DNA of 64,000 bases from Bacteroidales bacterium UBA3754 (GCA_002371705.1 DFGI01000019.1:31800-95799); one strand, 5' to 3'. Positions 1-6,771 are shown, counted from the stretch's first letter. Translations and numbers: made by a program. The notes: generated by a model not told the origin, from the letters alone.

Positions 1-2166
1 GAGCAACAAAAAGGTCGCCCAATTTCTGAATTGCCAATTCCTGCCGAGATTGAGGCAAAGGGCAAGGAAGAAGTGCGAAAATATATTGATTCCCAACGTC
101 TTGCGTACTACGACAATGCTCAAGTGTGGTGGTGTCCAAACTGTAAGACTGTGTGTGCCAACGAGGAAGTTTTGAACGATGGCTCACACGAGAAATGTGG
201 TTGTCAGGTCAATCGTAAGAATTTGAAACAATGGATGTTACGTATTCCATTGTATGCTGAACGTTTGTTGCAAGGACTTGATGGCTTGGACTGGCCTGCG
301 GGCGTTAAAGATATGCAACGCAACTGGATTGGTCGTTCTACTGGTGCCGAAGTAGATTTTGAAATTGACGGTCTTGATGCAAAATTGACTGTTTATACAA
401 CTCGTTGCGACACGTTGTTTGGTGCAACGTATATGGTTATTTCGCCCGAACATCCTATGATTGAGCAAATTACCACCGCCGACCAAAAAGCTGCCGTTGA
501 CGAATATCGCAAACAGGCGTCGATGAAATCTGATTTGGACAGAACGGAGTTGGCGAAGGAAAAAACTGGCGTGTTCTCTGGCCGTTATGCAAAAAATCCT
601 GTAAACGGGACATTGATTCCTATCTGGGTTGCCGACTATGTGCTGATGGGGTACGGAACAGGCGCGATTATGGCTGTGCCTGCTCACGATACTCGTGACT
701 GGGAGTTCGCAAAGAAATTCAATTTGCCGATAATCGAGGTTTTGAAATCCGAAGTTGATGTACAGCAACAAGCATGGACCGAAGACGGAATCCACGTAAA
801 TTCTGGTTTCCTTGATGGTTTGAACAAGAAAGACGCTATTGAAAAAATGATTGCGTGGCTTGCCGAACGCAAACTTGGCAAGGCAACGGTGAACTATAAA
901 ATCCGTGATTGGTTGTTCAGCCGCCAACGCTATTGGGGCGAGCCGTTCCCTATCATTCACTGGGAAGACGGCGAAGTTACAATGGTTGACGAAAAAGACC
1001 TTCCTCACAGATTGCCAGAATTGACGAAATACGAACCGAGCGACACGGGTGAATCGCCATTAGCAAATGCCACTGATTGGCTCAATGTGGTTGATAAAAA
1101 TGGCCGCAAAGGTCGCTACGAAACCAATACAATGCCGCAGTGGGCTGGATCGTGCTGGTATTACCTTCGTTACACCGACCCGACAAATGATTCAGCTCCT
1201 TTCTCGGTTGAGGCGGAAAATTATTGGATGCCTGTCGATTTGTATGTGGGTGGAGCAGAACATGCAGTGCTGCACTTGCTCTACAGCCGTTTCTGGCATA
1301 AGGTTTTGTTCGATTTGGGCATAGTCCACACCGATGAACCGTATAAAAAATTGTTCAACCAAGGTATGATTTTGGCGTTTGCCTACGAAACACAGGCAGG
1401 AGCGAAAGTCACTTCCGATAAAGTTGAGGAACGCGACGGCAAATTCTTCCATAAGGAAACGGGCGAGGAACTTCGCCAGATTGTGGCAAAAATGTCGAAA
1501 TCGCTGAAAAATGTGGTGAATCCCGACGATGTGATTGCTCACTACGGTGCCGATAGTCTTCGCTTGTACGAAATGTTTATGGGACCGCTCGATGCCGTTA
1601 AGCCGTGGGCGGAAAGCGGCGTGAAGGGCGTGTTCAACTTCCTTGCACGTGTGTTCCGCTTCTTCAGCGAAAAAGAAAACGTGGTTGCCGATTTGCAGGA
1701 TGACAACGCAGTTGTGAAGGAACTTCACAAAACAATCAAGAAGGTTGCCGACGATGTTGAAAATCTTCGTTTCAACACAGCCATTTCACAAATGATGGTG
1801 TTCACAAATACGTGTTACAAAGCTGGCAAAGTTTCGGAAGCGACGGCAAAGGATTTTGCCAAGGTGCTTGCCCCGTTCGCTCCGCATTTGGCAGAAGAAT
1901 TGTGGAGTATGTACGGTGGAGCAGAATCGCTTGCTTACGAGCCATGGCCTGAATGCGACGAATCGAAGTTGGTTGATGACACGGTGATTTATCCTGTTTC
2001 ATTCAACGGGAAACGCCGTTTCGAGATGGAATTTCCAAAATCGGCAACTCCCGATGAGGTTCAATCTACCGTACTTGCCGACGAACGTACAATCAAGTGG
2101 CTCGATGGGAAACCAACCAAGAAGGTGATAGTCGTTCCAGGAAAAATTGTAAATATTGTATTGTAA
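1..2166 (+). CDS. leuS: Leucyl-tRNA synthetase, C-terminal part (5' end outside window)
   Basis: Class I aminoacyl-tRNA synthetase that charges tRNA-Leu in the cytoplasm. The reading frame is open from base 1, so the gene is cut by the window edge; the first in-window ATG at 31 is internal. Visible landmarks are the CP1 editing-domain motifs TTRCDTLFGATY and YGTGAIMAVPAHD, the catalytic-core segment RDWLFSRQRYWGEP, the KMSKS loop (KMSKSLKNVVNPDD, near base 1490) and an alpha-helical anticodon-binding domain followed by the small C-terminal domain that LeuRS uses to contact tRNA. The HIGH motif must lie upstream of base 1. The stop is TAA at 2164-2166, followed by a strong terminator, so leuS ends its transcription unit. 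Identification is secure from the combined motifs. Confidence 0.97.
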   Translation, partial: EQQKGRPISELPIPAEIEAKGKEEVRKYIDSQRLAYYDNAQVWWCPNCKTVCANEEVLNDGSHEKCGCQVNRKNLKQWMLRIPLYAERLLQGLDGLDWPAGVKDMQRNWIGRSTGAEVDFEIDGLDAKLTVYTTRCDTLFGATYMVISPEHPMIEQITTADQKAAVDEYRKQASMKSDLDRTELAKEKTGVFSGRYAKNPVNGTLIPIWVADYVLMGYGTGAIMAVPAHDTRDWEFAKKFNLPIIEVLKSEVDVQQQAWTEDGIHVNSGFLDGLNKKDAIEKMIAWLAERKLGKATVNYKIRDWLFSRQRYWGEPFPIIHWEDGEVTMVDEKDLPHRLPELTKYEPSDTGESPLANATDWLNVVDKNGRKGRYETNTMPQWAGSCWYYLRYTDPTNDSAPFSVEAENYWMPVDLYVGGAEHAVLHLLYSRFWHKVLFDLGIVHTDEPYKKLFNQGMILAFAYETQAGAKVTSDKVEERDGKFFHKETGEELRQIVAKMSKSLKNVVNPDDVIAHYGADSLRLYEMFMGPLDAVKPWAESGVKGVFNFLARVFRFFSEKENVVADLQDDNAVVKELHKTIKKVADDVENLRFNTAISQMMVFTNTCYKAGKVSEATAKDFAKVLAPFAPHLAEELWSMYGGAESLAYEPWPECDESKLVDDTVIYPVSFNGKRRFEMEFPKSATPDEVQSTVLADERTIKWLDGKPTKKVIVVPGKIVNIVL

Positions 2167-2187
2167 CTCAATAGTTTACAATAGAAT

Positions 2188-2222
2188 AAAAAGGACAAGC
2201 CTTGCGGGGTTTGTCCTTTTTT
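2188..2222 (+). terminator. Rho-independent terminator of leuS
   Basis: A stem of about 12 bp (AAAGGACAAGCC pairing with GGTTTGTCCTTT) with a short loop, followed by a run of T residues, begins about 20 nt after the leuS stop codon. Confidence 0.9.
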
Positions 2223-2303
2223 GTTTGAACGAAAACCTCGATTTGCTTATCCAGTTAAGCAATTTTGCATAAATTTTATTTAATGGATTATGCAGATTTT
2301 TGA

Positions 2304-2311
2304 TATTTTTG
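2304..2311 (+). promoter_or_regulatory. Bacteroidota -7 promoter element upstream of tadA
   Basis: TATTTTTG matches the Bacteroidota -7 consensus TAnnTTTG and lies 20 nt before the ATG at 2332. Because it sits downstream of the in-frame ATG at 2290, it supports 2332 as the start codon. Confidence 0.6.
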
Positions 2312-2331
2312 CTTACTGGAGTAAGCAAATT

Positions 2332-2775
2332 ATGGCAGAAAAAAAGACCGACGAATATTATATGGAGCAGGCGCTTGCGCAGGCGAAAATGGCGTACGAA
2401 AAGGACGAAGTACCCATTGGCTGTGTGATTGTGTGCGAGGGGCAAATCATAGCCCGTGCCCATAATCTTTCGGAAACGCTGAACGACCCAACCGCCCATG
2501 CCGAGATGCAGGCATTTACCATAGCCACGGATTTTCTTGGAGGAAAAAGTCTTCAAAAATGTACACTGTATGTGACGGTTGAGCCGTGCGTAATGTGTTG
2601 TGGTGCAGCATATTGGGAGCAATTAGGCAAAATCGTCTATGGCGCGTCCGACGTAAAACGACACGTTTCGGAACTGCACGACAAAATCCTTCACCCCAAA
2701 ACCGAAGTCGTTGGCGGCGTTCTCAAAGAACAATGCGAAGAACTGATGCAGAAGTTTTTTAAGGAAAAGCGGTAG
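2332..2775 (+). CDS. tadA: tRNA adenosine(34) deaminase (TadA-like)
   Basis: Zinc-dependent cytidine/adenosine deaminase family. TadA converts A34 to inosine in the tRNA-Arg(ACG) wobble position. From the chosen start the protein has 147 residues, a normal TadA length, with zinc ligands and catalytic glutamate in HAE (H56, E58) and PCVMC (C86, C89). Conserved flanking motifs VPIGCVIV and NDPTAHAEMQAF are also present. An upstream in-frame ATG at 2290 lies before the predicted promoter element, so 2332 is preferred. The gene stands alone between the leuS terminator and the toxin-antitoxin patch. A guanine deaminase or other nucleoside deaminase is possible, but the NDPTAHAE pattern fits TadA best. 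Confidence 0.88.
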   Translation: MAEKKTDEYYMEQALAQAKMAYEKDEVPIGCVIVCEGQIIARAHNLSETLNDPTAHAEMQAFTIATDFLGGKSLQKCTLYVTVEPCVMCCGAAYWEQLGKIVYGASDVKRHVSELHDKILHPKTEVVGGVLKEQCEELMQKFFKEKR

Positions 2776-2794
2776 TTTTAAAAGAAGAGGAATT

Positions 2795-2832
2795 TTACCT
2801 CACCAATTTAGTTAAATTGGAGTTGCCTATGA
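2795..2832. repeat. 38-nt direct repeat, copy 1 (remnant of an HTH gene 3' end)
   Basis: Matches positions 3418-3455 at 37 of 38 bases. Read on the minus strand it encodes the same last residues as the HTH gene (IGNSNLTKLVR plus stop), but no gene leads into it here. The two copies enclose the VapD module. Confidence 0.9.
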
Positions 2833-2845
2833 GGTACTGCAAATA

Positions 2846-3130
2846 CTATGATTTAATTCTTTGAGTAAAGTCAGACCAATCTTCTACCTTAAATGCACGA
2901 ATGTCGCGCCCCGATTTCCTAAACCAATCTATTTGTTTTAATGCGGTCATAGCATCGAACACAACGCCTAATCCATCTTCATTGGAGTTTGTGAGATATA
3001 CACTTCCTTGCGTCCAGAAAAACCCATATTTTTTCAAGACCTTTCCAATTTCAAAATAAGCATTATTATATTGTTCATTGAAGTTTTTCTTCAACTCGGC
3101 AATTTCCATATCAAAGGCAATAGCATACAT
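2846..3130 (-). CDS. vapD: VapD-like endoribonuclease toxin
   Basis: 94 residues beginning MYAIAFDMEI, which matches the VapD family start. VapD proteins are small ferredoxin-fold endoribonucleases related to Cas2; the Asp at position 7 corresponds to the aspartate considered catalytic in characterised VapD proteins. The central GFFWTQGSVYL segment and the C-terminal strand are also typical. The gene lies 2 nt downstream of a 61-codon gene in the same orientation, the usual arrangement of a toxin-antitoxin operon with the antitoxin first. The pair is bracketed by a 38-nt direct repeat. Identification rests on recognisable family sequence; toxicity is inferred. Confidence 0.85.
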   Translation of the reverse strand: MYAIAFDMEIAELKKNFNEQYNNAYFEIGKVLKKYGFFWTQGSVYLTNSNEDGLGVVFDAMTALKQIDWFRKSGRDIRAFKVEDWSDFTQRIKS

Positions 3131-3132
3131 AG

Positions 3133-3318
3133 TTACGCCAACTTAAAGTATTTCTGTTTGTTGAAATAAACTACTTTGTTCTCATTTGCTTCTGCATATA
3201 TTACGATACCATTAAATGGATTGTCTTCAACGGTTTTTACAACACCGTCAATCCATTTGTCCATACCAGTAATGTTTGGTGAAATTTTTACCCGTGATCC
3301 AACTTTCAGTGTATTCAT
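3133..3318 (-). CDS. Small beta-rich protein, probable VapD partner (antitoxin)
   Basis: 61 residues (MNTLKVGSRVKI...) with a short basic N-terminal strand and alternating hydrophobic strands ending in YFNKQKYFKL, suggestive of a small SH3-like barrel. No family is recognised with confidence. It is the first gene of a two-gene minus-strand operon with vapD, 2 nt apart, and has a good TAnnTTTG promoter upstream. The position matches VapX, the antitoxin in the Haemophilus VapXD system, so an antitoxin role is inferred from context rather than sequence similarity. Confidence 0.7.
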   Translation of the reverse strand: MNTLKVGSRVKISPNITGMDKWIDGVVKTVEDNPFNGIVIYAEANENKVVYFNKQKYFKLA

Positions 3319-3335
3319 AATCGTTCTGTTTTCTG

Positions 3336-3343
3336 CAAATATA
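3336..3343 (-). promoter_or_regulatory. -7 promoter element of the vapD operon
   Basis: On the minus strand the sequence is TATATTTG, an exact TAnnTTTG match, with a TTG about 21 nt further upstream (complement of 3365-3367), consistent with Bacteroidota spacing. Confidence 0.65.
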
Positions 3344-3417
3344 TGCTAATTATTGAAATAAAAGCAACGGGGAATAGTAGATTTCTTGTTTAGAAGTGAC
3401 AGCGACAGGCGACTTGC

Positions 3418-3455
3418 TTACCTCACCAATTTAGTTAAATTGGAATTGCCTATGA
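3418..3455. repeat. 38-nt direct repeat, copy 2 (3' end of the HTH gene)
   Basis: The intact copy of the repeat at 2795-2832. It covers the last 11 codons and stop of the HTH gene. Confidence 0.9.
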
Positions 3456-3738
3456 TGCGGAGAATTTCGGGGATTTTGTTCTCGTCAACTTCAAGTTGGA
3501 GTACAAATTTCTTTGCTTGTGGCTTTTCGTCGGCAGTTACAAACGGCGAGAAAAAGTTGTAATTCAATTCTTGCGAAACCGCAAATAATTCTTTCACATC
3601 CCACGAGTCATTTTTGAGTTTGCTTGTGAGGTTTTGCCTCGACATTCCTAACTTACGTGCCAATTCAGCCACAGTAACATTTTGTTGCACTGCAACTTTA
3701 CGAATCCAATCTCCTATATGTAGTTCTTCTATATTCAT
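3418..3738 (-). CDS. Helix-turn-helix (XRE-like) transcriptional regulator
   Basis: 106 residues from the first ATG (an upstream TTG at 3753 is possible). Residues around 20-50 read VAELARKLGMSRQNLTSKL, a clear XRE-type helix-turn-helix with a recognition helix in RQNLTSKL. The C-terminal half (KKFVLQLEVDENKIPEILRIIG) looks like a small alpha/beta dimerisation segment. It is divergent from a lipoprotein gene with a perfect inverted repeat between the two promoters, so it may regulate itself or the lipoprotein. Its 3' end is duplicated 620 nt away, beyond the VapD module. Similar proteins are common as unnamed regulators in Bacteroides genomes. Confidence 0.82.
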   Translation of the reverse strand: MNIEELHIGDWIRKVAVQQNVTVAELARKLGMSRQNLTSKLKNDSWDVKELFAVSQELNYNFFSPFVTADEKPQAKKFVLQLEVDENKIPEILRIIGNSNLTKLVR

Positions 3739-3772
3739 ACCTGCAACTTGCAAAAGTTTTTATTGACAAAAA

Positions 3773-3780
3773 CAAAAATA
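3773..3780 (-). promoter_or_regulatory. -7 promoter element of the HTH gene
   Basis: TATTTTTG on the minus strand, exact TAnnTTTG match, about 35 nt before the ATG at 3738. Confidence 0.55.
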
Positions 3781-3826
3781 TTTTTACAAAAAGTTAAAGA
3801 AAATTTGCATCGGTGAAATTTATTTT

Positions 3827-3834
3827 TACTTTTG
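3827..3834 (+). promoter_or_regulatory. -7 promoter element of the lipoprotein gene
   Basis: TACTTTTG, exact TAnnTTTG match, with an untranslated leader of about 75 nt to the ATG at 3917. It is overlapped by the left arm of the inverted repeat at 3828-3856. Confidence 0.6.
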
Positions 3835-3856
3835 TAAAGTTAATTTTTACAAAAGT
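3828..3856. promoter_or_regulatory. Candidate operator: 11-bp perfect inverted repeat
   Basis: Arms ACTTTTGTAAA (3828-3838) and TTTACAAAAGT (3846-3856), spacer 7 nt. It overlaps the -7 element and likely start point of the lipoprotein promoter. A second, shorter inverted repeat GTGCAA-N7-TTGCAC follows at 3855-3873. The adjacent HTH protein is the obvious candidate binder. Confidence 0.55.
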
Positions 3857-3916
3857 GCAAGAAAATATTGCACACTAAAATTTATTCATTGTGTTTAATT
3901 AAAAAATGGAGGTATT

Positions 3917-4666
3917 ATGAAAACAGTTAAAATTCTAACTTTATGTCTTGCAGGTGTGTTTGGATTATATTCCTGCGGAAGTGACGACAAAGACGAGAAA
4001 AAAGAAGAAAAGAATAAGGTGTATTTGGTAAAGAGTCTTACCATCTCAGAAGGTGGTGACCATGATAAATATACTCTCGTTTATGAAAATGATAGAATCA
4101 CAAATATCACACTTGTTGATTCTGACGGAGATACATACGCGGAAACGTTTTCATATCCTTCTGCAACATCCATTAATTGCAAAAGTGTAGACGGAGAAGG
4201 TGTAATTACAATGGATGCTACGGGGAACGTCATTTCAAAAGAAGAAGGTACAAATTTCGATGGCGATACGTATAAAGGTGTATATTCTTTTATTGACGGG
4301 TATTTATCTAAAGAAAGTTGGGGTGAAAATAGTTATGACACTTATACTTGGTTAAATGGAAATCTTACATCTTTGAAAGACACATATGTATTTGAGGATG
4401 GAGAAGGCAAAGAAGAACGTGTAACTAAGATAGAATATTCCGATATTGAAAACAACACAAATATAGATTTCTATTTATGGTTATATAGTGGTGCAAATTA
4501 TGCATATACTATTCAGTTTATGAAGAATGTTAGTAAAAACATACCAAGTTCAGTGAAATATGAGGAGGGATCACCTGCAATCATATCAACCACATTAGAT
4601 GAAAAAGGTCGTCCTTCAAAAATGATATATGACGGAGATACTTATACCTTTGAATATTACGATTAA
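3917..4666 (+). CDS. Secreted lipoprotein of unknown function (DUF4595-like)
   Basis: 249 residues with a lipoprotein signal peptide: hydrophobic stretch then LYSCGSDDKDEKKEE, with Cys20 as the lipidated residue and an acidic segment after it, compatible with Bacteroidota surface export. The mature part has repeating short beta strands of the type YTLVYENDRITNITL, TFEYYD, resembling the beta-repeat lipoproteins annotated as DUF4595 in Bacteroides; that assignment is tentative. It is divergent from the HTH regulator and ends before a strong terminator, so it forms a single-gene unit. No catalytic motif is apparent. Confidence 0.75.
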   Translation: MKTVKILTLCLAGVFGLYSCGSDDKDEKKEEKNKVYLVKSLTISEGGDHDKYTLVYENDRITNITLVDSDGDTYAETFSYPSATSINCKSVDGEGVITMDATGNVISKEEGTNFDGDTYKGVYSFIDGYLSKESWGENSYDTYTWLNGNLTSLKDTYVFEDGEGKEERVTKIEYSDIENNTNIDFYLWLYSGANYAYTIQFMKNVSKNIPSSVKYEEGSPAIISTTLDEKGRPSKMIYDGDTYTFEYYD

Positions 4667-4687
4667 TAATAGAAACTAATTTAGTTA

Positions 4688-4725
4688 GAAATAGGCAACC
4701 AATAAGGTTGCCTATTTTGTTTTTT
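4688..4725 (+). terminator. Rho-independent terminator after the lipoprotein gene
   Basis: Stem AAATAGGCAACC / GGTTGCCTATTT around the loop AATAA, followed by a T-rich tract, 20 nt after the stop codon. Confidence 0.9.
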
Positions 4726-4766
4726 TACAGGATTTTTTATGTTTGCTAAAAATTTATAAAAGTATT

Positions 4767-5093
4767 ATGGATTTATTTGATGTAAAAAACAAGTTAAGTG
4801 ATTTGTTTGGAAATAAACAACATAGACTATCAATTGTTTTCAATAACGATGACAGACTCAATGGCCTTCTTTATATGGTCGTTTTATTTGAAGACGAACT
4901 AGTAATTGTGAAAAATAAAGAAGAAAGAGACGAATTAAATGAATCAAGAAAATCGGATGAATCTAATCGTATTCATTTGAGTGACGTAAAAGAAATATAT
5001 GAAATAATAGGCACAGGGAAACTTTTAATTTATTCAAGCGAAAAAGATTTTATCATTTCCAAAGCTGAGTATGATAAAAGTTTTAAGCATTAA
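4767..5093 (+). CDS. Hypothetical small cytoplasmic protein
   Basis: 108 residues from the ATG at 4767 (MDLFDVKNKLSDLFG...). No signal peptide, membrane segment or known motif. The sequence is acidic and basic by turns, with a predicted beta-rich centre (LLYMVVLFEDELVIVKN) and a charged loop ELNESRKSDESNR. The open frame continues upstream to a TTG at 4743 but the ATG is a better start. It lies between the lipoprotein terminator and the PIN gene and is probably monocistronic. It is the only substantial frame in this stretch, which supports it being real. Confidence 0.55.
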   Translation: MDLFDVKNKLSDLFGNKQHRLSIVFNNDDRLNGLLYMVVLFEDELVIVKNKEERDELNESRKSDESNRIHLSDVKEIYEIIGTGKLLIYSSEKDFIISKAEYDKSFKH

Positions 5094-5120
5094 AACAGTA
5101 AAATAGAAAATAAGTTCAAT

Positions 5121-5148
5121 ATCGCCATTTCCCCAACGGAGTGGCGAT
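5121..5148 (-). terminator. Hairpin downstream of the PIN toxin gene
   Basis: Stem ATCGCCA (5121-5127) / TGGCGAT (5142-5148) just beyond the PIN gene stop on the minus strand. The T-tract is weak, so termination is only likely. One arm belongs to the 21-nt repeat that recurs at 5988-6008. Confidence 0.5.
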
Positions 5149-5155
5149 TGTTATT
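5135..5155. repeat. 21-nt direct repeat R1, copy a
   Basis: Matches 5988-6008 at 20 of 21 bases (core AACGGAGTGGCGATT). It covers the 3' end of the PIN gene; the other copy covers the 3' end of the HigA-like gene. Confidence 0.8.
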
Positions 5156-5588
5156 TGTCTTTATTGAGCAACCTTAAAATAGCAATCATTTCGGCAGGAG
5201 AAACCACCTTTGGTGTTTGAGGAAAATGTTTTTTGTTGCCAGTAATTAAAAAAGAATCTTCCACCGACAAAGTCACTTCGTAAAAAACAATGTCTTTCTC
5301 GTCAATAAAATTTTCAGACGATGTTGTTCGTTCCGTCGAAAGGCCATACGTTTCAAAGAAATGCAACCACTCCATCACCATTTCCGGTGAGAAGTTGAAT
5401 TTCTTTCGAAATAACACCTCTTTGTATTCGGCGAGAATCTCTTTGTTTACTAATGGTTGTAAAATACCTTTTGTTAGGTAATCCAAAACCAGAATTGTTG
5501 CGGCATCGGTTTTGTGGGAATATAGTGCAGACACGATTACATTTGTGTCTATCACTGCATATATTTTGTCATTTGTCTTCTCTTGCAA
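5151..5588 (-). CDS. PIN-domain ribonuclease toxin
   Basis: 145 residues with the PIN-fold signature: first acidic residue in YAVIDTNVIVSAL (D14), a conserved Glu in ILAEYKEVL (E54), and DIVFYEVTLSVEDSFLITGNKKHF supplying D99 and D111. This is the COG1569-type PIN family often paired with a small antitoxin. PIN toxins are Mg-dependent endoribonucleases acting on tRNA or mRNA. The gene overlaps the upstream RelB-like antitoxin gene by 20 nt, so the two are translationally coupled. Its 3' end carries one copy of a 21-nt repeat. Confidence 0.85.
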   Translation of the reverse strand: MQEKTNDKIYAVIDTNVIVSALYSHKTDAATILVLDYLTKGILQPLVNKEILAEYKEVLFRKKFNFSPEMVMEWLHFFETYGLSTERTTSSENFIDEKDIVFYEVTLSVEDSFLITGNKKHFPQTPKVVSPAEMIAILRLLNKDK

Positions 5589-5859
5589 GTTTGATTTCGT
5601 TATTTATATCGTCCAACGTCATGTGTAATCCACTTTTTTGTGCTTCCTCACGAAGTGCTAAAAATGCCTTACGCCCTTGTCGCAAGACGTCTTGTTCGTT
5701 GTCTAATTCAATTTCAAATGGTATTTTTCGTTTCCGAATCACCATTTTTGCGAAAATGTTAATGGCTGTGGTGGTTGACATTCCAAATTCAGAACAGAGA
5801 TAGTCAAAGTTTTTCTTCACCTCGCTATCCATTCTTACCGTAAAAGCTGTTTGTGCCAT
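5569..5859 (-). CDS. RelB/DinJ-family antitoxin
   Basis: 96 residues. The N-terminal segment AFTVRMDSEVKKNFDYLCSEFGMSTTTAINIFAKMV is a ribbon-helix-helix fold typical of RelB/DinJ antitoxins; the C-terminal half is the charged toxin-binding part. It precedes and overlaps the PIN toxin gene. DinJ-type antitoxins are best known with RelE/YafQ toxins, so the PIN partner is a mixed pairing. A TATATTTG promoter element lies 20 nt upstream of the ATG. Confidence 0.85.
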   Translation of the reverse strand: MAQTAFTVRMDSEVKKNFDYLCSEFGMSTTTAINIFAKMVIRKRKIPFEIELDNEQDVLRQGRKAFLALREEAQKSGLHMTLDDINNEIKLAREDK

Positions 5860-5878
5860 AATTCAATCATTTTGGTTG

Positions 5879-5886
5879 CAAATATA
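5879..5886 (-). promoter_or_regulatory. -7 promoter element of the relB-PIN operon
   Basis: TATATTTG on the minus strand, exact consensus, 20 nt before the RelB-like ATG. Confidence 0.65.
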
Positions 5887-5958
5887 CATTAAATAGAACC
5901 TAAATGCAATCTTTTAGACAAAAGTATTCACAGCAAGAACTTGATTACTTTTCTTTCT

Positions 5959-5978
5959 ATGTAAACTTTTTAATGAGG
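5959..5978. repeat. 20-nt direct repeat R2, copy a
   Basis: ATGTAAACTTTTTAATGAGG, identical to 6727-6746. The two copies bracket the HigB/HigA module. Confidence 0.85.
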
Positions 5979-5987
5979 TTTTTTCAA

Positions 5988-6008
5988 AACGGAGTGGCGA
6001 TTTTTATT
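5988..6008. repeat. 21-nt direct repeat R1, copy b
   Basis: Second copy of the repeat at 5135-5155 (20 of 21 bases). It overlaps the stop codon of the HigA-like antitoxin gene. Confidence 0.8.
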
Positions 6009-6336
6009 ACCAGAGTGCTATTTTGCCAAATTTTCCAAAGTCAATGGTGGCGGTTTTGGCTCCAAGTGCCTTAAAAGCTTTTTCAATAGTGGCAAACGTC
6101 ATATTTTTCCCATTTTCAATTCTCGACACTTGAGATTTTCGTATTCCCATACGTTCGCCAAGTTCTTCTTGCGTTAGATTCTCGCGTTTCCGCGCTGCTT
6201 TAATTGCCTCTCCAATGCGATATGCGTGCAGTGCATCCTCTACGTTTTTCTCTAATTCGTCACGTCGTGGCGAACCTGCTTTGCCGTAAAATTCATCAAG
6301 TAAATCTTCAAACGGTGTCAAATTCATCTGTGCCAT
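6007..6336 (-). CDS. HigA-like XRE-family antitoxin
   Basis: 109 residues; the C-terminal half contains an XRE helix-turn-helix (REN-LTQEELGERMGIRKSQVSRIENGKNMTFATIEKAFKALG), the family signature. It lies 11 nt downstream of a RelE/HigB-type toxin gene, giving the toxin-first order characteristic of higBA modules. Antitoxins of this type neutralise the toxin and repress the operon; an inverted repeat at the toxin promoter is a suitable operator. Confidence 0.88.
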   Translation of the reverse strand: MAQMNLTPFEDLLDEFYGKAGSPRRDELEKNVEDALHAYRIGEAIKAARKRENLTQEELGERMGIRKSQVSRIENGKNMTFATIEKAFKALGAKTATIDFGKFGKIALW

Positions 6337-6347
6337 ATCGTCAAGTT

Positions 6348-6686
6348 TTATTTATTGTTGAAATATTCGTTTCTAATACTTTCCGCCTTTCTTATTTCTT
6401 TATTCGGCGTTTTTTGCGTTTTTTTTATTATTCCATGCGTTGCGACAATCAGAGATTCTGATTCTGTATCCCAAAATGCAAACAAACGGTACGCTATTTT
6501 ATTATACAATGTGCGAAACTCCCATATTTCAGTGTTTTCAAGTTTTTTAAATATTTCGTTATTCCTTTCACCGCCTTTTATTCTACCAATGTTGTATGTA
6601 AATTTGTCCCTTGCCTGTTGGGGAATTGTGCGGAGAAATTCTGCCGCTTCATCAGTGAATAAAATGCTAATATTTCCGTTAACCAT
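6348..6686 (-). CDS. HigB/RelE-type toxin (phage Gp49-like family)
   Basis: 112 residues with the Gp49/HigB family pattern: IKGGERNNEIFKKLENTEIWEFRTLYNKIAYRLFAFWD followed by ATHGIIKKTQKTPNKEIRKAE. Members are ribosome-dependent mRNA interferases. The gene is first in a two-gene operon with the XRE antitoxin and has its own TATCTTTG promoter. The module is enclosed by a 20-nt direct repeat, suggesting it was acquired or duplicated as a unit. Confidence 0.88.
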   Translation of the reverse strand: MVNGNISILFTDEAAEFLRTIPQQARDKFTYNIGRIKGGERNNEIFKKLENTEIWEFRTLYNKIAYRLFAFWDTESESLIVATHGIIKKTQKTPNKEIRKAESIRNEYFNNK

Positions 6687-6703
6687 ATTTTTATTTTGTA
6701 GTA

Positions 6704-6711
6704 CAAAGATA
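6704..6711 (-). promoter_or_regulatory. -7 promoter element of the higBA operon
   Basis: TATCTTTG on the minus strand, exact TAnnTTTG match, 18 nt before the toxin ATG. Confidence 0.65.
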
Positions 6712-6712
6712 C

Positions 6713-6738
6713 AAAAGTTTCCAAAAATGTAAACTTTT
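6713..6738. promoter_or_regulatory. Candidate HigA operator (8-bp inverted repeat)
   Basis: AAAAGTTT (6713-6720) and AAACTTTT (6731-6738), perfect complement arms with a 10-nt spacer, immediately upstream of the -7 element. The right arm is part of direct repeat R2. Confidence 0.5.
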
Positions 6739-6746
6739 TAATGAGG
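6727..6746. repeat. 20-nt direct repeat R2, copy b
   Basis: Identical to 5959-5978; lies just upstream of the higBA promoter. Confidence 0.85.
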
Positions 6747-6771
6747 ATTTGATGAATGATGAAATATGTCT

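Noticed and set aside
238..1008. 256-codon minus-strand frame inside leuS
   Set aside because: It is antisense to highly conserved LeuRS sequence, so it is a shadow.
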